Source of the DNA: Ilyonectria destructans
Lineage: Eukaryota; Ascomycota; Sordariomycetes; Hypocreales; Nectriaceae
Assembly: GCA_020740775.1 (NCBI GenBank)
Contig: JAHEWK010000006.1
Location: 62,001-126,000, forward strand
Direction of reading: 5' to 3'
Length of the DNA: 64,000 nt
In this document: piece by piece, positions 1-13,200 of the stretch
How positions within the stretch are numbered: the first letter of the stretch is position 1
How the letters are laid out: every line of letters begins with the position of its first letter
Translations under genes and position numbers: made by a program
The notes under the pieces: generated by a model
Seen by the model: the letters and a program-made list of their open reading frames with translations, nothing else
What the model was told of the DNA's origin: nothing
Databases searched by the model: none

Positions 1-1340
1 TTAGGACTTTATAATTAGCTTTAGATAGCTTACTATCTGAATAGCTATAAAGTAAATAAAATAAATTTATAAAAGATATAGCCTTCTTATATTATATAGT
101 ATCTATATCTGGATAATTTAGCTTGAGATTCTTATATACTTTATCTTTAGTATTATCTGCTAGTTGCACTTAAAAGATATAATTCCCCTAAGGTAAGTAT
201 TAATTCTCTATATATTTAATAATTTCTTTTTATACAGCCTATATTTTCTATTGGTATAATAGGTTAAATATATCTAGATAGTTAAGATACTGCTAGAAAT
301 ACTAACTGTACTGATAATTAAATATAGTAATATAGTAATTAATATCTATTAGTAAGAGCAGTTAAAAGTATAAGAAGAAATCTCTTAATAATATAATATT
401 TAAAGAAGATACTAAATATTAAATCTTCTAATTTTATATTCTTCTTTTATATTTATAAGCAGTCTAAAAGCATCTTAAGTTATTAAGAATAAATTAATAA
501 CTTTTATAGTTACTATATAGGCACTTTAAGTAAGTATACTCTACTTACCCTTTTAAAGTTTATAAATAATTCTAATTATTTTAAGTTTAATTTCTTCTTT
601 AAATTATTATTAATTATTACTCTATTCTTCTTATAGATTTAATAATAGTATACTATCTTAAGGTTGGTATTATAGTCTTAATTATAGCTATTAATATCTT
701 AATTTATAATATTTAGATTTCTATTTATCTTTAGATCTTAAAGAGATATATCTAGATTAATAAGTAGTAGGACTATATTAAGAAGGGAATTTACCTTCTT
801 ATTAATAAAGTACTTAATTTCTATTTTATTTATATTATTTAATAGAATTTAATAGTAAATAGTCTAATTAAATATAAAAGTCTAATTAAGTTTAATATAT
901 ATATTATTAGATTCTCCCTCAGTATAGATATTCTTATTATCTCTATAATAAGTTTAAATAATATATTTATATAAGTTAACTCTATTATATTACCTTATAT
1001 TATATAAACTAATAAACTTTTAGAATAAAAAGAAGTAGAATAAATAATAGAAGATATTTCTAACTATAAATTTAATTATATACAATTTTATCCTTTTATT
1101 TATATAGTTAAGCTTAAGATTAAGATATTAATAGCAAACTTAATAGGGAAAATTGCCAGATAATATTAATATAGTATTATCTCTAATAGTACCTTTAGTA
1201 ACCTTAAGATAATATAATAGGAAATTATTCTAAGTAAAAGCCTTATAACTATATATAGTAGGATAAGAGTCTCTATAGAGGGAATTTATATAGTTTATAG
1301 AGTTAATATAGTATCTATTAAATTACAGAAAGAACCAGAT
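1..1340. other. AT-rich RIP-type relic, unidentified
   Basis: This stretch is very rich in A, T and TpA steps and has stop codons throughout all frames. That matches the mutated retrotransposon sequence further right. I could not recognise a reverse transcriptase, integrase or transposase motif in either strand, nor a terminal repeat partner. It is probably an old repeat copy mutated beyond recognition by eye, but its class is unknown. Confidence 0.5.
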
Positions 1341-1979
1341 AGGTCAGCTGCCTTTAACAGCCAGTTAAAAATAAATAGAGACTTAGAGTTTCTTAGCTAA
1401 TCTTTATCTTTAAGTTTGTGAGTAGGCAAGGCTATTTATACTATTGAAGATAATTGCATTAACGTTAATACTGCAACAAGCAATTATAGGGAAAGTATAT
1501 ATAGTGTTGCAGATAGCTTCAACGAGAATGGATCCGCAAGGAAGGACGACGATAATAAAAGACCGCTGAGGTACTAGCGGATAGAAGATAAGAAGTAAAT
1601 AATAATATGGACATATGCGAATCGTCTTCTTTCAGACCCCGCGAACCGATACTGTTATAATTATACTGCAGCTAAGTTGACAAGCGGTATGTCGAGCGCA
1701 GGTAAAGGGGCTCGGTAAAGCTGTTATCTGAGTCCGAGCAGCCTTCGTCTAGATCTGACTCTTTAGGATATTTACTGTAAGTCAGGCACCCTACATTCCG
1801 CTGTACCCACATTCCGCTAACTCCACTTTCAATATTATCAAAACTACCCTTTAACTTAAATACAAATAAAACAACAATTAAAGCACCCAATTAGTCAATT
1901 CAAGATATCTTTTAATACAAAAAATAATACTGATTTTAAATATCCAATAGAAAGCTAGGAAATAAGTCAGAAAAGCTAG
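1341..1979. other. Mixed-composition intergenic stretch
   Basis: Base composition recovers here and short GC-rich patches appear around 1500-1830. A minus-strand reading frame of about 70 codons lies near 1672-1890 but resembles no family I know and has no supporting signals. The stretch sits directly downstream of the pogo-like transposase relic, so it may contain that element's 3' end. I did not find a convincing terminal inverted repeat. Confidence 0.35.
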
Positions 1980-2470
1980 CTATTCTGACTCAGAAGATTC
2001 AGCTGCCTGAATATACTGCCTTATAGCTCTAACATTTAAAATTGATACAAACAGCTTATTTGGGTCCTTTTTAACTGCAGCTCTTTTTCTCTTCTTTAAT
2101 TAGTCCAATTTTTACTTTAGGGCCTTATTTTCCTCTTTAAATTGGGATAGCTTTCAAGCTAGGTTATCTAGACTCTTACTAATAGTTTGAAACAGCTGTT
2201 TTTTAGTTGGGCTATTGTATCCAACTTTAAATACTGACTGTGCTAGTAACTGTAATTGGCTAGAATGTCTTGGGGTTGTAAAGTTAGGGCTAGTATTAAC
2301 GAGGGGATTAGCTAGAGTTAATTCAGCTCAATATACAGCTTTAAGAGGCCTAAAGACAGATATATCAAAAGGCTGAAGAATATAGCCTGTATAAGGGGGA
2401 AATATAGCAATTGGATCCTATTGGCTATATAGAGACATATAAAATCCGGGGTTGCTTAAGAGCTATACTG
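1980..2470 (-). pseudogene. pogo/Fot1-like (DDE superfamily) transposase, C-terminal part, broken
   Basis: Read on the minus strand, this holds the end of a cut-and-paste DNA transposase of the pogo/Fot1/Tan1 group (Tc1-mariner superfamily). The hallmark near 2330-2430 is a PPYTGYILQPFDI-like stretch, which corresponds to the family's PPHTTHxLQPLDV motif after the second catalytic Asp. It is followed by SVFRPLKAVY. Downstream comes a typical C-terminal coiled, Lys-rich tail (KKQLFQTISKSLDNLA, then LKKRKRAAVKKDPNKLF) ending with an acidic ESSESE and a TAG at 1980-1982. Several in-frame stops (for example within the tail where Trp, Gln or Ser codons are expected) show that it is dead. The N-terminal DNA-binding region and earlier catalytic residues are not recognisable. 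Upstream sequence to 2857 is too mutated to follow. Confidence 0.7.
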
Positions 2471-2857
2471 TTATAGTTCTCTATTGAATATATTTGATAG
2501 TATAGAGAATCTAGTAATTATAAAGTAGATAGTAATATAGAGAAAACACTTATATATTAGGGGATCTGCAGTTTTACTGTAAATATATTCTGATAATATA
2601 TATATTATATTCTTATTACTTCTAACCCTTCTGAATTTAGAAGTTGCTCTAATTAGATAGATTTAGATAAGTAAGAGTTTTTTCTTAGCAGTAGGTCGGA
2701 TAGTAAACTCTCTACGCTACTAACTTAAAGTCCAAATTATCGGAATATACTAGGTATTATATTTATAGCTAAGGGTGCATATTATTTATAATTTAGATAC
2801 TCTCTTTATCTTAGTAGATAAAGAAAAAGTTAATCTTAAATTAACTTAGATATCAGA
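2471..2857. other. AT-rich sequence left of the nested LTR elements
   Basis: This is probably the RIP-degraded upstream part of the pogo-like transposase (minus strand), since it continues from its LQPFD region without a visible boundary. No motif can be read with confidence. It ends at the left target-site duplication of the outer LTR retrotransposon (TTAAC, 2858-2862). Confidence 0.35.
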
Positions 2858-2862
2858 TTAAC

Positions 2863-3239
2863 TATAATAATTAGTATACTATTCTATACTTATAAATCTA
2901 AAGTAGGCTGATTCTAATTAGTTTATATAACAGATAAATCAGATAGATTAATAACTTAAATAATTAGAGTTATATCTGATAATAGTAGAATTAAAGATAC
3001 TTAATATAATTAAGTTATATTAATAGCTAAAAAGCTGCTTATTACTGAATATACACTTCTCAGTTAACTATATACTATATACTGATTAGTAGACTGTTCT
3101 GCTTACAGCTTAATTTAGAGTAGGACTACTGGGACTGAAGGTTAATTCTCTTAGTCTATTCTGAGTATATATAATTAAACTGGGATTCTGCCAGGCCTAA
3201 CTATTTAGTCTGGCCTGAGTTATAATATAGGCTATAATA
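2863..3239 (-). repeat. Outer element, 3' LTR (left)
   Basis: This 377-bp copy is paired with 18834-19210. It differs mainly by transitions (for example GGCTATAATA here against GGCTGTAATA at the end of the other). The TTAAC target duplication lies directly left. The polypurine tract follows directly right as its plus-strand complement, TAATATCTCCCCTCT. Confidence 0.85.
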
Positions 3240-6200
3240 TAATATCTCCCCTCTATTAGTCTTATCCCTAAGGCTATATAAGTAGCTTAAAGTATCTAAT
3301 TTTATAGTTTGTTATTTTTTTCTTTCTTATTATTATTATACTGATATAATATCCAGCTCTTTAATGAAAACTTATTCTGCCTGTAAACTTTATAAGTATA
3401 AGGTTCTTTCTAAATATATCTAATCCTTTAGTTCTAAGACTATATCTTATTTCTATTATTATTATTTAAGATTTTTCTATATAGTAGTAGAGGATTATTC
3501 TTATTGTTATTTAAATTATATAAATACTAAGGTAATTTGTAATAGTGCTGGTATAGTGTCTTTTTATAAGTTTCTTTATTATACAGGCTTCTATATTTCT
3601 TTTTAATTTATTAGTAGTATCTAAAAATATTTATAAGTAAAAGCATCTAGAGTAGAAGGAGGTAAAGACTAAGAAAGCTCTTAAAAAGGCTATAGTGTAT
3701 CTTATATATATTTGTAAATAGAGATATACCCTAAAGTATAAAAGGGATAATTTACTCTTCTATAGGCTTCAGTTCTTAGAGGAGTTTAATAAGCTAGTAG
3801 AGGAGCTATCTATTATATTTAAGGCTTATTCCTTAGGGGCTGTTAATCTTATTAATTAGAGTGCAGTGGGTCTAGATAATTTTTTATTATTTAATTCTTC
3901 TGTTTCTTCTGTTATTATATATAAAATACCTTTAGAAGGTATTATATATAGTTGAGGTTTTCTAGTAGTTACTATAAGGTTTTACTTTTAGGGTAGTTTT
4001 TCTATTTAATAAGGTATATAGTTTTATTATTAATTTTCTTTATATCTTAAACTTTCTTAACTTTATATTCTTCTGGTAATTCTATCTTTAGCTTATAGTT
4101 ATAACTGCTATTAACTATAATAGTATCCTTTATAGGTTCTAATAGTAAAATATGGAAAATAGGGTGCATTCTAACTTTTAGAGATAAGTTTAATCTGTAA
4201 TTATTTTCTGAGATTTTCTCTAGAACTTTATAGAGTCTAATAAATTTATAGTTAAGTTTTTTACTTAGTCTATCTATTAAGAGGTTTTTTATTATTAAGA
4301 GGACTATATCTCCCTCTAAGAAGAATAGTCCCTTTATTCTTTTAGAGTTATAATACCTCTTTATCTAATTTCTAATAAATTTAAGTTTAGTTTTTATTTC
4401 TTTATAGAGGTTTTTTAATTTATTAGAGGTAAGAATTATATAAGAGTTAATAATTTCTTTCTATAGTTAGTAATATATATTAGAAGTAAATTTAAAATTT
4501 AAAAATACTGGTATAAGCTTTATACTTTTATATATTAAGATATTATAACTTAGTTATACTATTAGTAACTTCTTAACTTAGTTATTCTATTTGTAGTTAA
4601 TATAGTACTGTAAGTATTACTTAGGGATTTAATTTATTCTTTCTATTTATCTATTAACTTATACTTAGAATATAGTAGTTAATTAGTAGTTAAGTTTAAA
4701 CCGTACTATTAGAGCTTATTAAAACTTTAATATAAATAGGGATTCTCTATTAGTTAGAATCTCTATTAGCAATTTATATATACTGATAATATTTCTTATA
4801 AATATATAGGTAAATTCTTCTGTATTTATTACCTCTCTATATAGTATAAAATAGGAAAATTTCATAAATCTATCTATAATAATAAGAATGCTATTATAGA
4901 AGGCTTTAGTTACTGAGTCTTTTAATAGGGGTAGTTTTATAATAAAATCTATAGTAATTAAATACTATAGTTACTATATAACTGGTAGCAGTTATAATTT
5001 ACTGTATAGTTTATAGTGTTATACCTTAGTTTTATTATAGAGGCTATATTATCTAATAACCTTCTATATAACTTTCTTAATTCTAGAAAATATATATATT
5101 ATTTTAATTTATTTAAGAGTTCTATTAATTTCTTAATATCTATATAATAGGTATAAATATATTTTCTATATAAGCTATTTTTATAATTCTAATAGAACTT
5201 ACAGTTTCTATAGTTTAATTTATAAAGTAGAAATTAGAATAAGGTTATCTATTACTCTATTTATTTTATCTTTCTAGTTATATTAATTAATTTTCTTTAG
5301 TAGTTTATTATTATAAGTTGTATAGTAAGTACTATTAAGGGTTTATTATTTAGGGTATTTATTACAGCCTTTTATAGCTCTATTTAACCAGTTTTCTATT
5401 CTCTAATTAAAGTTATAGGTTTTTTATATTTTAATAAGTATTCTATATTAATTTCTATTATAGAGTCTCTTACTGTAGTAATATTCTATAATAGTTTTAT
5501 AATAGTATTTTAAGATATTATACTTTCTATTTATCTTACTAATAGGTATTTTCAGTAAAGAGTTATTTTAAGTCTAATTAATAAAATCTTTATATTTTTC
5601 AGTCTATAGGAGTTTATAGTATACTGGGATTAATTCCTTATTTTTATATATATATTCTAGGTATTTCTACTATATATATTCTTTAGGTGTAAAAAAGAAG
5701 ATTTATTTATTAGCTTTAATTATTTTTATATTAAAGTCGGTTTATTAACTAATTATATTAGCTTATCTATTTTTTAATCTCTTAATATAGATAATAGTAT
5801 AGTTAAATTTAAATAGATATTTAATATATTTAAGTTATTATCTACTAAGTTATTATATTATTATAAAGTATGAAATATTCTTATAATCTATATAGATTTT
5901 AATTTTATATTTACTTTTTAAAAGATAGTATTGGAATTTCTTAAAATAGTTAATAATAGCAAGAAATTCTTTATTATAGATAGAGTAGTTAAATTCTATA
6001 CTATATATTTTATATAAATAGAATATAATAGGGTAAAGTAGCCTATTTTTATCTCTTTAGTTAATCTGGCTGCTTAAAGTGAAATTAGAAGTATCTATTT
6101 CTAATTTAATTTCTTTTTCTAGATTAAATAAGGCTAAGATAGATTCTATAAGAATAATATCTTAAATTATCTTAAAAGCTTTTATAGCTACTTTATTAAA

Positions 6201-9200
6201 GTTTAACTTTACTTCTTTCTTTATAAGTTTAGTAAGTAGAATAATATATTTATTAAAGTCTTTAATAAATTATTAGTAGTAATTAGTAAAATCTAAAAAG
6301 AATTATACTTCTATTATATTCTTTAGTAGTTACTACTTCTTAATTACTATAATCTTCTTAGGGTCTATCTGCACTTAATTATAGAATATTATATACTCTA
6401 GAAATTCTACTTTCTAAGTATAGAAATTACTCTTTTCTAGTTTAACTAATAAGTTTATATCTTATAGCTTCTATAATACTATATAGATATATTGCTTATA
6501 ATCTTCTTTATTCTCTAAGAAAATAAGAATATTATTTAGATAGTATATAATAAAGATATTAAGATACTCTTACAGTATATAATTAATTATATATTAAAAT
6601 ACTATAGGTATATTAGTAAGTCTAAAAGGTATAACTAAATATTTATATAGTCTGAATTTAGTTTTAAATATAATCTTCTACTTATATTCTTTCTTAATAT
6701 AGATTAAATTATAAGCTTTTTTAAGATTAAGTACTGTAAATATCTTAGCTCTATACAGTCTATTATATAGCTTAAAGATTAGGGGTAGTAGGGTTCAGTC
6801 TTTTTCAGTAATATTATTAAGTTACTTAAAATTTATATAGAGATATAGCTTTCTATTTTTCTTAAGTATAAATATAACTAAATATCCAGCTGAAGATTTT
6901 AAGACTTAGATATAGTTTTTTCTTAGTTCTTTTTAGATATATTCTTTTAGCGTTATTAGCTTATTATTATTAAGTTTGTAGATTAAAAAGAATTTTAAGT
7001 TAGTTCTATCTTTAAGAATAATCTTTAGATTTTATTCTTCTAGTTCTAATAAATCTATCTCTAATTCTTCTATAAAGAGTTTCTTATAGATATAATATTT
7101 TAATAGAATATTCTTAAGTTAGTTATCTATTTTTTCTTATTCTTTTTATTCTTAGAGATTCTTATCTAGCTGTTAGAACTATTATTATAGAAATATAATA
7201 GTTTATTTAAGATGTTACTTCTTTTCTATTTAGTGCTTATATCTAGTTCCCTTTAGGAGTAAGAAAGTATCTATTATATCTTTCTATATAACTTTATTAT
7301 TATTAATTAAAGTTTAAGATCTCTATTTATATCCTTTACTATCTGTAATCTTAAGAGGTATACTCTTTAAGTATACTTAATCTGGCTTCTAATTAATATT
7401 GGGGTTAATCTTCTTTAGCTATAGTTATCTGAGTATTATATTATAGTTCTTAACATTAATAATATTAAATATAATATCTTTATTTCTTTTATCTATAAGT
7501 ACCTTAAAGTAATTAACCTCTTAGATTATCTATCTGCTATTATAGCTAAAAGGTATACCTTTTAGATTAGATATTTTATAGAGTCTATTTTTATATCTTT
7601 ATAGAATTTCCAATTTATTTACTAACTCTAGTTAGATGTAATTTATAGCAGTATTACAGTCTACTAGTACTGTTATCTATACTCCTTTAATATAGACTTC
7701 TATTATAATTATATCTTCTTTAGGATAATTTACTGTATTAAGAGCCTTTTATAGAAGTGGGGTATCTTCTTCTATTATACTTATCTATTATTTTATTACA
7801 GACAGTAAGTATTATTTTTTGTGTATTTATAGATTTCTTTATATTACAGCTTATTATAGAGTTCTCCTTCTATTTAGGTTTTAAAGTTAAATTTATTTTT
7901 ATACATCTTATAGATCTATATATAGATTTCCTATATATATTCTGCATACTTAAGATATATTTTATTTCTACAGTTTATAGTATAATTAGCTGGGCACTTA
8001 AGCGGGCTATACTATAACTGAACCTTCTATTTTTTATATATACAGTATTTCTCTATTATATAGTTCTCGATTTTTAAGTTCTTTCTAATATATTTATTAG
8101 GGTAAAAGTTATTATATTATTTAAGCTTTATAACTTCTTACTCTTTAAACTACTTAATAACTTTATAATCCCTTATTTTAATTTTTTAGTAGAATTATTA
8201 TAGCAGCTAAAAAACAGTTTATATAGAGTAGCAGTTATAATAGATTTTATCTAATTGATATACTAAGTATATATAGTAGGTATATAATAACTATAATATA
8301 CTGTAGTATCTAGAGTTTCTAGGGTATAGTTTTAATTTATTACTAAGAATTTCTAATTCTAAGTGATTATTTAGCTTTAGGATGTCTTTATATTAAATTG
8401 TATAGATATAGACAGCTTGCCCTTCTATTGTATTTAATATTTATTCCACTAGGTAATTAAGTATTTATTTCTATTTTATTTATCCGGCGTTATTTATAAG
8501 TTTATCTCCTGAAGTATTACTACTATTATTATCGGACTTAGGGTATTTATCCGCTGGGGTCTGGATATCTTTATTAGTAATAGGGAGCTTAAGTTATTTT
8601 GCTCGTCTAGCTTCTATACCTATATAGAGGCTTGGTTCTCCCACCTTTTATATATAGAACCTATATTAGATCTTATCGTCCTTTTATTATTGGATGGAGA
8701 TTCTTGTAGTGTTTTTATATAGAGTTACTCGGATTAATAGTGTTCCTAAGATAAGTTATCAGTTCGGGATGCTATCTTCCTTATCTGAGATTTTTACTGT
8801 TAGGCAGATATACTTAAAGGGGTCTTTCAGTTTAATTTTCTTATTCTTTCTAACTATATCAATCTTTTTTATACTTCCTAAGGATATCTAATTCTCTCTG
8901 AGTTTAGATATAGAGACCTATATTTAGGTTGTTAAGATATTATAAATATTAGATGTTATATTTCTCTATTTTTCTTTAAGGGGTGGTTATTCTTCTTTTT
9001 CTGTTATTCAGTTAGGTTTGTAATTATAGTCTTTTTATCTGAGTGTCTTTTTACTTTTAATATCGATATTTACAGTGAGATCTACTTCTTCTAGTTGGGT
9101 TTCTATATTATTATATCCTACTCTGGCTATAGTAATTATATGTTTTTCTATCTGGGATTCTTCTTCTTTCTGTTATTTAACTTATTCTATCTTCTTTTTA

Positions 9201-9831
9201 TTTTTAGGTATAGATTTAAACTAGTTATTAGTCTTAGGCTTTTAATACTTATAAGATATATATTTAGGGATACTGCAGTTTTAATAAAGTTCCTTAGAGT
9301 AATTCTTCTTAATAGCTTTAATATTTATAGAGCCTGAGTTTATTCTATAGGAGGTATCTATATATTATTTTCTTCTTTAGTTAGTATTAAATTTCTTATT
9401 TTTCCAGTTTAAAGTATAGAATCCCTCTAACTTTTCAGTCTTCTTTTTTTATTATTATTTAAATTATCTATTATTAATTTCTACAGTAAGTTATATAAGT
9501 TTATTATATATAGTAGGGCTTTCTTTTCTAACTATAGTATCTTTAACTTTAAATTTCAGTTTTTAGTAGAAGCTTACTATATTAGCTTCTTCTCTCTAGT
9601 TAAGTTATAATATAAAGTTATAATATTTAGCTGTATATATAGATACAGCTTCTATCTATTAGAGTTTCTAAATAGCTTATATTACAGTTTATTTCTTATC
9701 TTAAAATCTACAGAAAGCTTTAAGCTTATATTTAAAAGTTATATAGCTTTTATAAATAGCTCTAATTTCTTCCTTCCTCTAATTATAGGTATTATTAATG
9801 TAATTCTTTATAATAGGTTTAAACTATTATA
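3240..9831 (-). pseudogene. Gypsy-type gag-pol remains of the outer element
   Basis: On the minus strand the reverse transcriptase core is readable near 6520-6550 as YYLNNILIF, the mutated form of the gypsy YLDDILIFS catalytic box. Both Asp codons have become Asn, a G-to-A change. The sequence is collinear with the nested sister element over its whole length: the stretch near 3960-4060 here matches 11020-11100 there. The expected order from right to left is gag, protease, reverse transcriptase, RNase H and integrase. Only the reverse transcriptase is certain by eye. Stops occur throughout. Long plus-strand open frames seen in 7757-9337 are AT-rich shadows and are not genes. The 5' end of the coding region continues on the far side of the nested insertion at 18236-18833. 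Confidence 0.7.
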
Positions 9832-10203
9832 TATAACAGTTAGGTCTAACCTAGGGGTATAGAGTAGGTTCAGTAGTGTATTTATAATTAAGTAGATCAG
9901 AATATTATAGTAAGTAATATAGGTTACAGTCTGGTAATAGTAGAATAGTAGATTTAATATAACTAAGTATATTAATAGCTAGTAAGGCTATCTCTATAAA
10001 AATACTAAATAATTATATCTATATACTAAATAATAATTTATAGATTGTATAAAGTGTTAGATTATAGTAATCCTAAGATTGTAATAGTTTAGAATTATAG
10101 GTATAATTCTTAGTATAATACTCCTTAGGTAATTAGACGGAAAAAGTAGGTATAATATAGTTCTGCCAGTTATAACTGCCTGGTTTCAACCTGAGCTGTA
10201 ATA
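9832..10203 (-). repeat. Inner element, 3' LTR (left)
   Basis: This copy is paired with 17856-18230. The last bases CTGTAATA are followed by the complement of a purine tract (TAATATCTCCC). The left flank is TTATA, repeated after the other LTR. Confidence 0.87.
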
Positions 10204-13200
10204 TAATATCTCCCTTCTGGTAGTTTTATTCTTAAGGCTGTATAAGTAGGCTTTTTTTTATTCTTCTTTTTAGTTAGTCTAACTTAATCCTTTAAATATC
10301 TATAATATTCTGCTGATATAATATTAAGTAGAGTTAAAAAGTATTTATTATAAAAGATAATTAAAAAGCTTTTCTTAACGGCTAATATTAAGTTTAATAG
10401 AGCTTTTATAGATATACCTTATACTTATTATTTTTAAAATAAAAAGTTATATATTATAGCTAATAATTCTACTTATTACAGTAAGTATATATATTATAGT
10501 TATAGTTATAATAGTATAAAAGTAGTATCCTTATATAAGTCTTCTATCTATAGTTCTTTTTAGTATAGTAATCTAATTTTTAGTAGTAAACTATCTTCTA
10601 TTATAGAAGAAGCTTCTAAAAGTGGATAAAGATCAGATAAGTAAGGCTTTATTAGAGATTTCTAAGTGGATAGCTTATTTGCAGGCAGAAATAGCTATAG
10701 CAGCTAGTTATTTATTATATATTCACAAGATCTATAATAAGGTCTCTAAGTGGCATTCTAAAGCTATTTATTAGGGTTTATAGGGGCTGGAAGAAGAGGA
10801 TAAGCTTTTAGGTATACTGGATAGTTATAAGTATTATCTTATTTAAGACCTTTAAGTTTAAGGTATTCCAAATAAATTTAATTAGTCTACTATTAGTTTG
10901 GGTGATAACTTTATAAATACTAATTCTTTACTAATTAATTCTTCCTTATCTTCTTCTAGTAATTCTAGTGGAACTTCTTTAGAAGGTATTATATATAGAT
11001 AAGGTTTTTAGCTGGTTCCTATTAGTTATTACTTTTAGGGTAGTTTTTCCACTTAATAAGATACTCAGTTTTATTATTAACTATTTATATCTTAAGAATT
11101 TTCTTAACTTTATATTTCTTAGGGCCTTTAATCTCTATTTTATATTTATTACTAAACTTAGCTATAATATTGCCTTCTATACTCTTAAGGAGTGAGATAT
11201 AAAAAATAGAGTAAAGTCTAACTTTTAGTAGTAAGTCTAACTGGTAGTTATTTTCTGAGATTTTTTTAAGAATTTTATAGGAGCTAATATATTTATAGTC
11301 CAGTTTTTTATTTTATTATTTTATTTTAATATTTTTTATGGTAAGGAGGACTATATCTCCCTTCTGGAAGAATAGTCTCTTTATCTGTTTTTTATTATAG
11401 TGTTTTCTTATCTAGTTTCTAATAAATTTAAGTTCAGTCTTTATTTCTTTATATAGGTTTTTTAGATTTTCTATTATAAGAATAGCTTTAGGGATAATCT
11501 TTCTATCTCTACCTATACAGTAGGTATTAGAGGTAAATCTAAAGTTAGTATATACTGAAGTAGTCTTTATACTTTTATTTACTGCAGTATTATAGCTTAG
11601 CTATACAGTTAGGAGCTTCTTAACCCAGTTATTCTATTTATAGTTAATATAGTATTAAAGGTACTATTTCAGTATTTAATTTATCTATTCTATTTATCTA
11701 TTAACTTACACTTAGTATACTATTATAAGTTAATAGTTTAGTTCTAAATAGTCTATTAATACTTATTAAAACTTAGAAGTAAATAGGGGTCTTCTATTGG
11801 AGAGAATCTCTAAGGGTAGCCTATAAATACTAATAATATATCTCAGGAAGATATAGGCAAACTGCTCTATATCTATTAACTTCTAGTAGGGTATAAAATA
11901 GGAAAATTTTATAAGTCTATTTATAATAATAAGAATACTATTATATATAACTCCAGTTATAGAGTCTTCTAATAGAAGTAATTTAATAATAAAATCTATA
12001 GTAATAAAATTCTATAGTTACTTAGTAACTAATAGAGGTTACAGTTTTTTATATAGTTTATAGTATTAAGCCTTAGTTTTATTATAAAGTAGGTATTATT
12101 TAGTGACTTCTTATATAACTTTCTTTATCTTAGGAAATTAGTATATTATTCTAACTTATTTAAGGGTTTTATTAACTTTCTAATATCTATATAATATATA
12201 TTTATAGATTTCTTATATAAGCTGATATTATAGTTTTTTAGGAACTTATTATTTATTTATATATTCTCCTTTAGGTAGTATATTATTATACTTCTGGATT
12301 TATTTAAGTAGTGAGTTTTCTCTTTCTACTGTATATATTGCTATAAGGGTCCAATATAGTATTCCTATTACTCAGTTAAACTTATAGTATTCAGGTTATT
12401 TTAGTCGGCTGGATTTGCAATCTTTATATTTTATTCCTTCTTTATATATATATATATATTTTCTGAGGATATATTATAGGTATTTCTTATACATTTCTAT
12501 ATAGCTTATATATATATCTATAATATTTCTGTAGAAGTACTGGTTAAGCTTCTTTACTAATAACTAGGGATTTCTATAGTAATTTCCTCTATAATAGTAG
12601 GATATTATATGTAACTATTATAATTCTATAGGTATGATTTTTCTATTATACTACTGAATCCTCTATAGTTTAAAATTAGTATTATATATTTAATCCTTAA
12701 AGCTCTATTTAGGTTATATAAGGAGCTTTATTAGTTCCTCTGGTATCTATATCTGGGTTGCTATTATAATAAACTTCTATTTAAGATATCCTTTAGGTAT
12801 AAAGTATAGAAGTTATTTATTAATCTTAGTTTTGCCGGTATTTAAGTTATATTATTAACTGATAGTATCAGCTTATCTATTTTCTAATTCTTTTCTATAG
12901 ATAATTATATAGTTAAATTTTAAGAGGTATTCAGTATATTATAGTTATTATCCGCTAAGTTCCTAGGTAGTTATAAAGTATACAATATTCTTATAGTTTG
13001 TATAGACTTTAATCTTATATTTACTTTTTAGGAGGTAGTATTGGAATTTCTTAAATAAGTTAATAATTATAAGGAATTCCTTATTATAAATAGGGTAGTT
13101 AAATTTAGTGCTATATATTTTATAAGAAAAGAAAGCAATAAAATATAATAGCCTATTATTATCCCTTTAATTAATCTGGGTGCCTTATATAAAATCCAAT

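Noticed and set aside
1..1340. A further copia or gypsy element at the left edge
   Set aside because: Composition fits, but no catalytic box, LTR pair or zinc knuckle could be read.
7757..9337. Three plus-strand open frames rich in Phe, Leu, Ile and Tyr that look like membrane proteins
   Set aside because: They are antisense to the gypsy gag-pol of the outer element. Their composition simply reflects TA-rich RIP sequence, and they lack start context.
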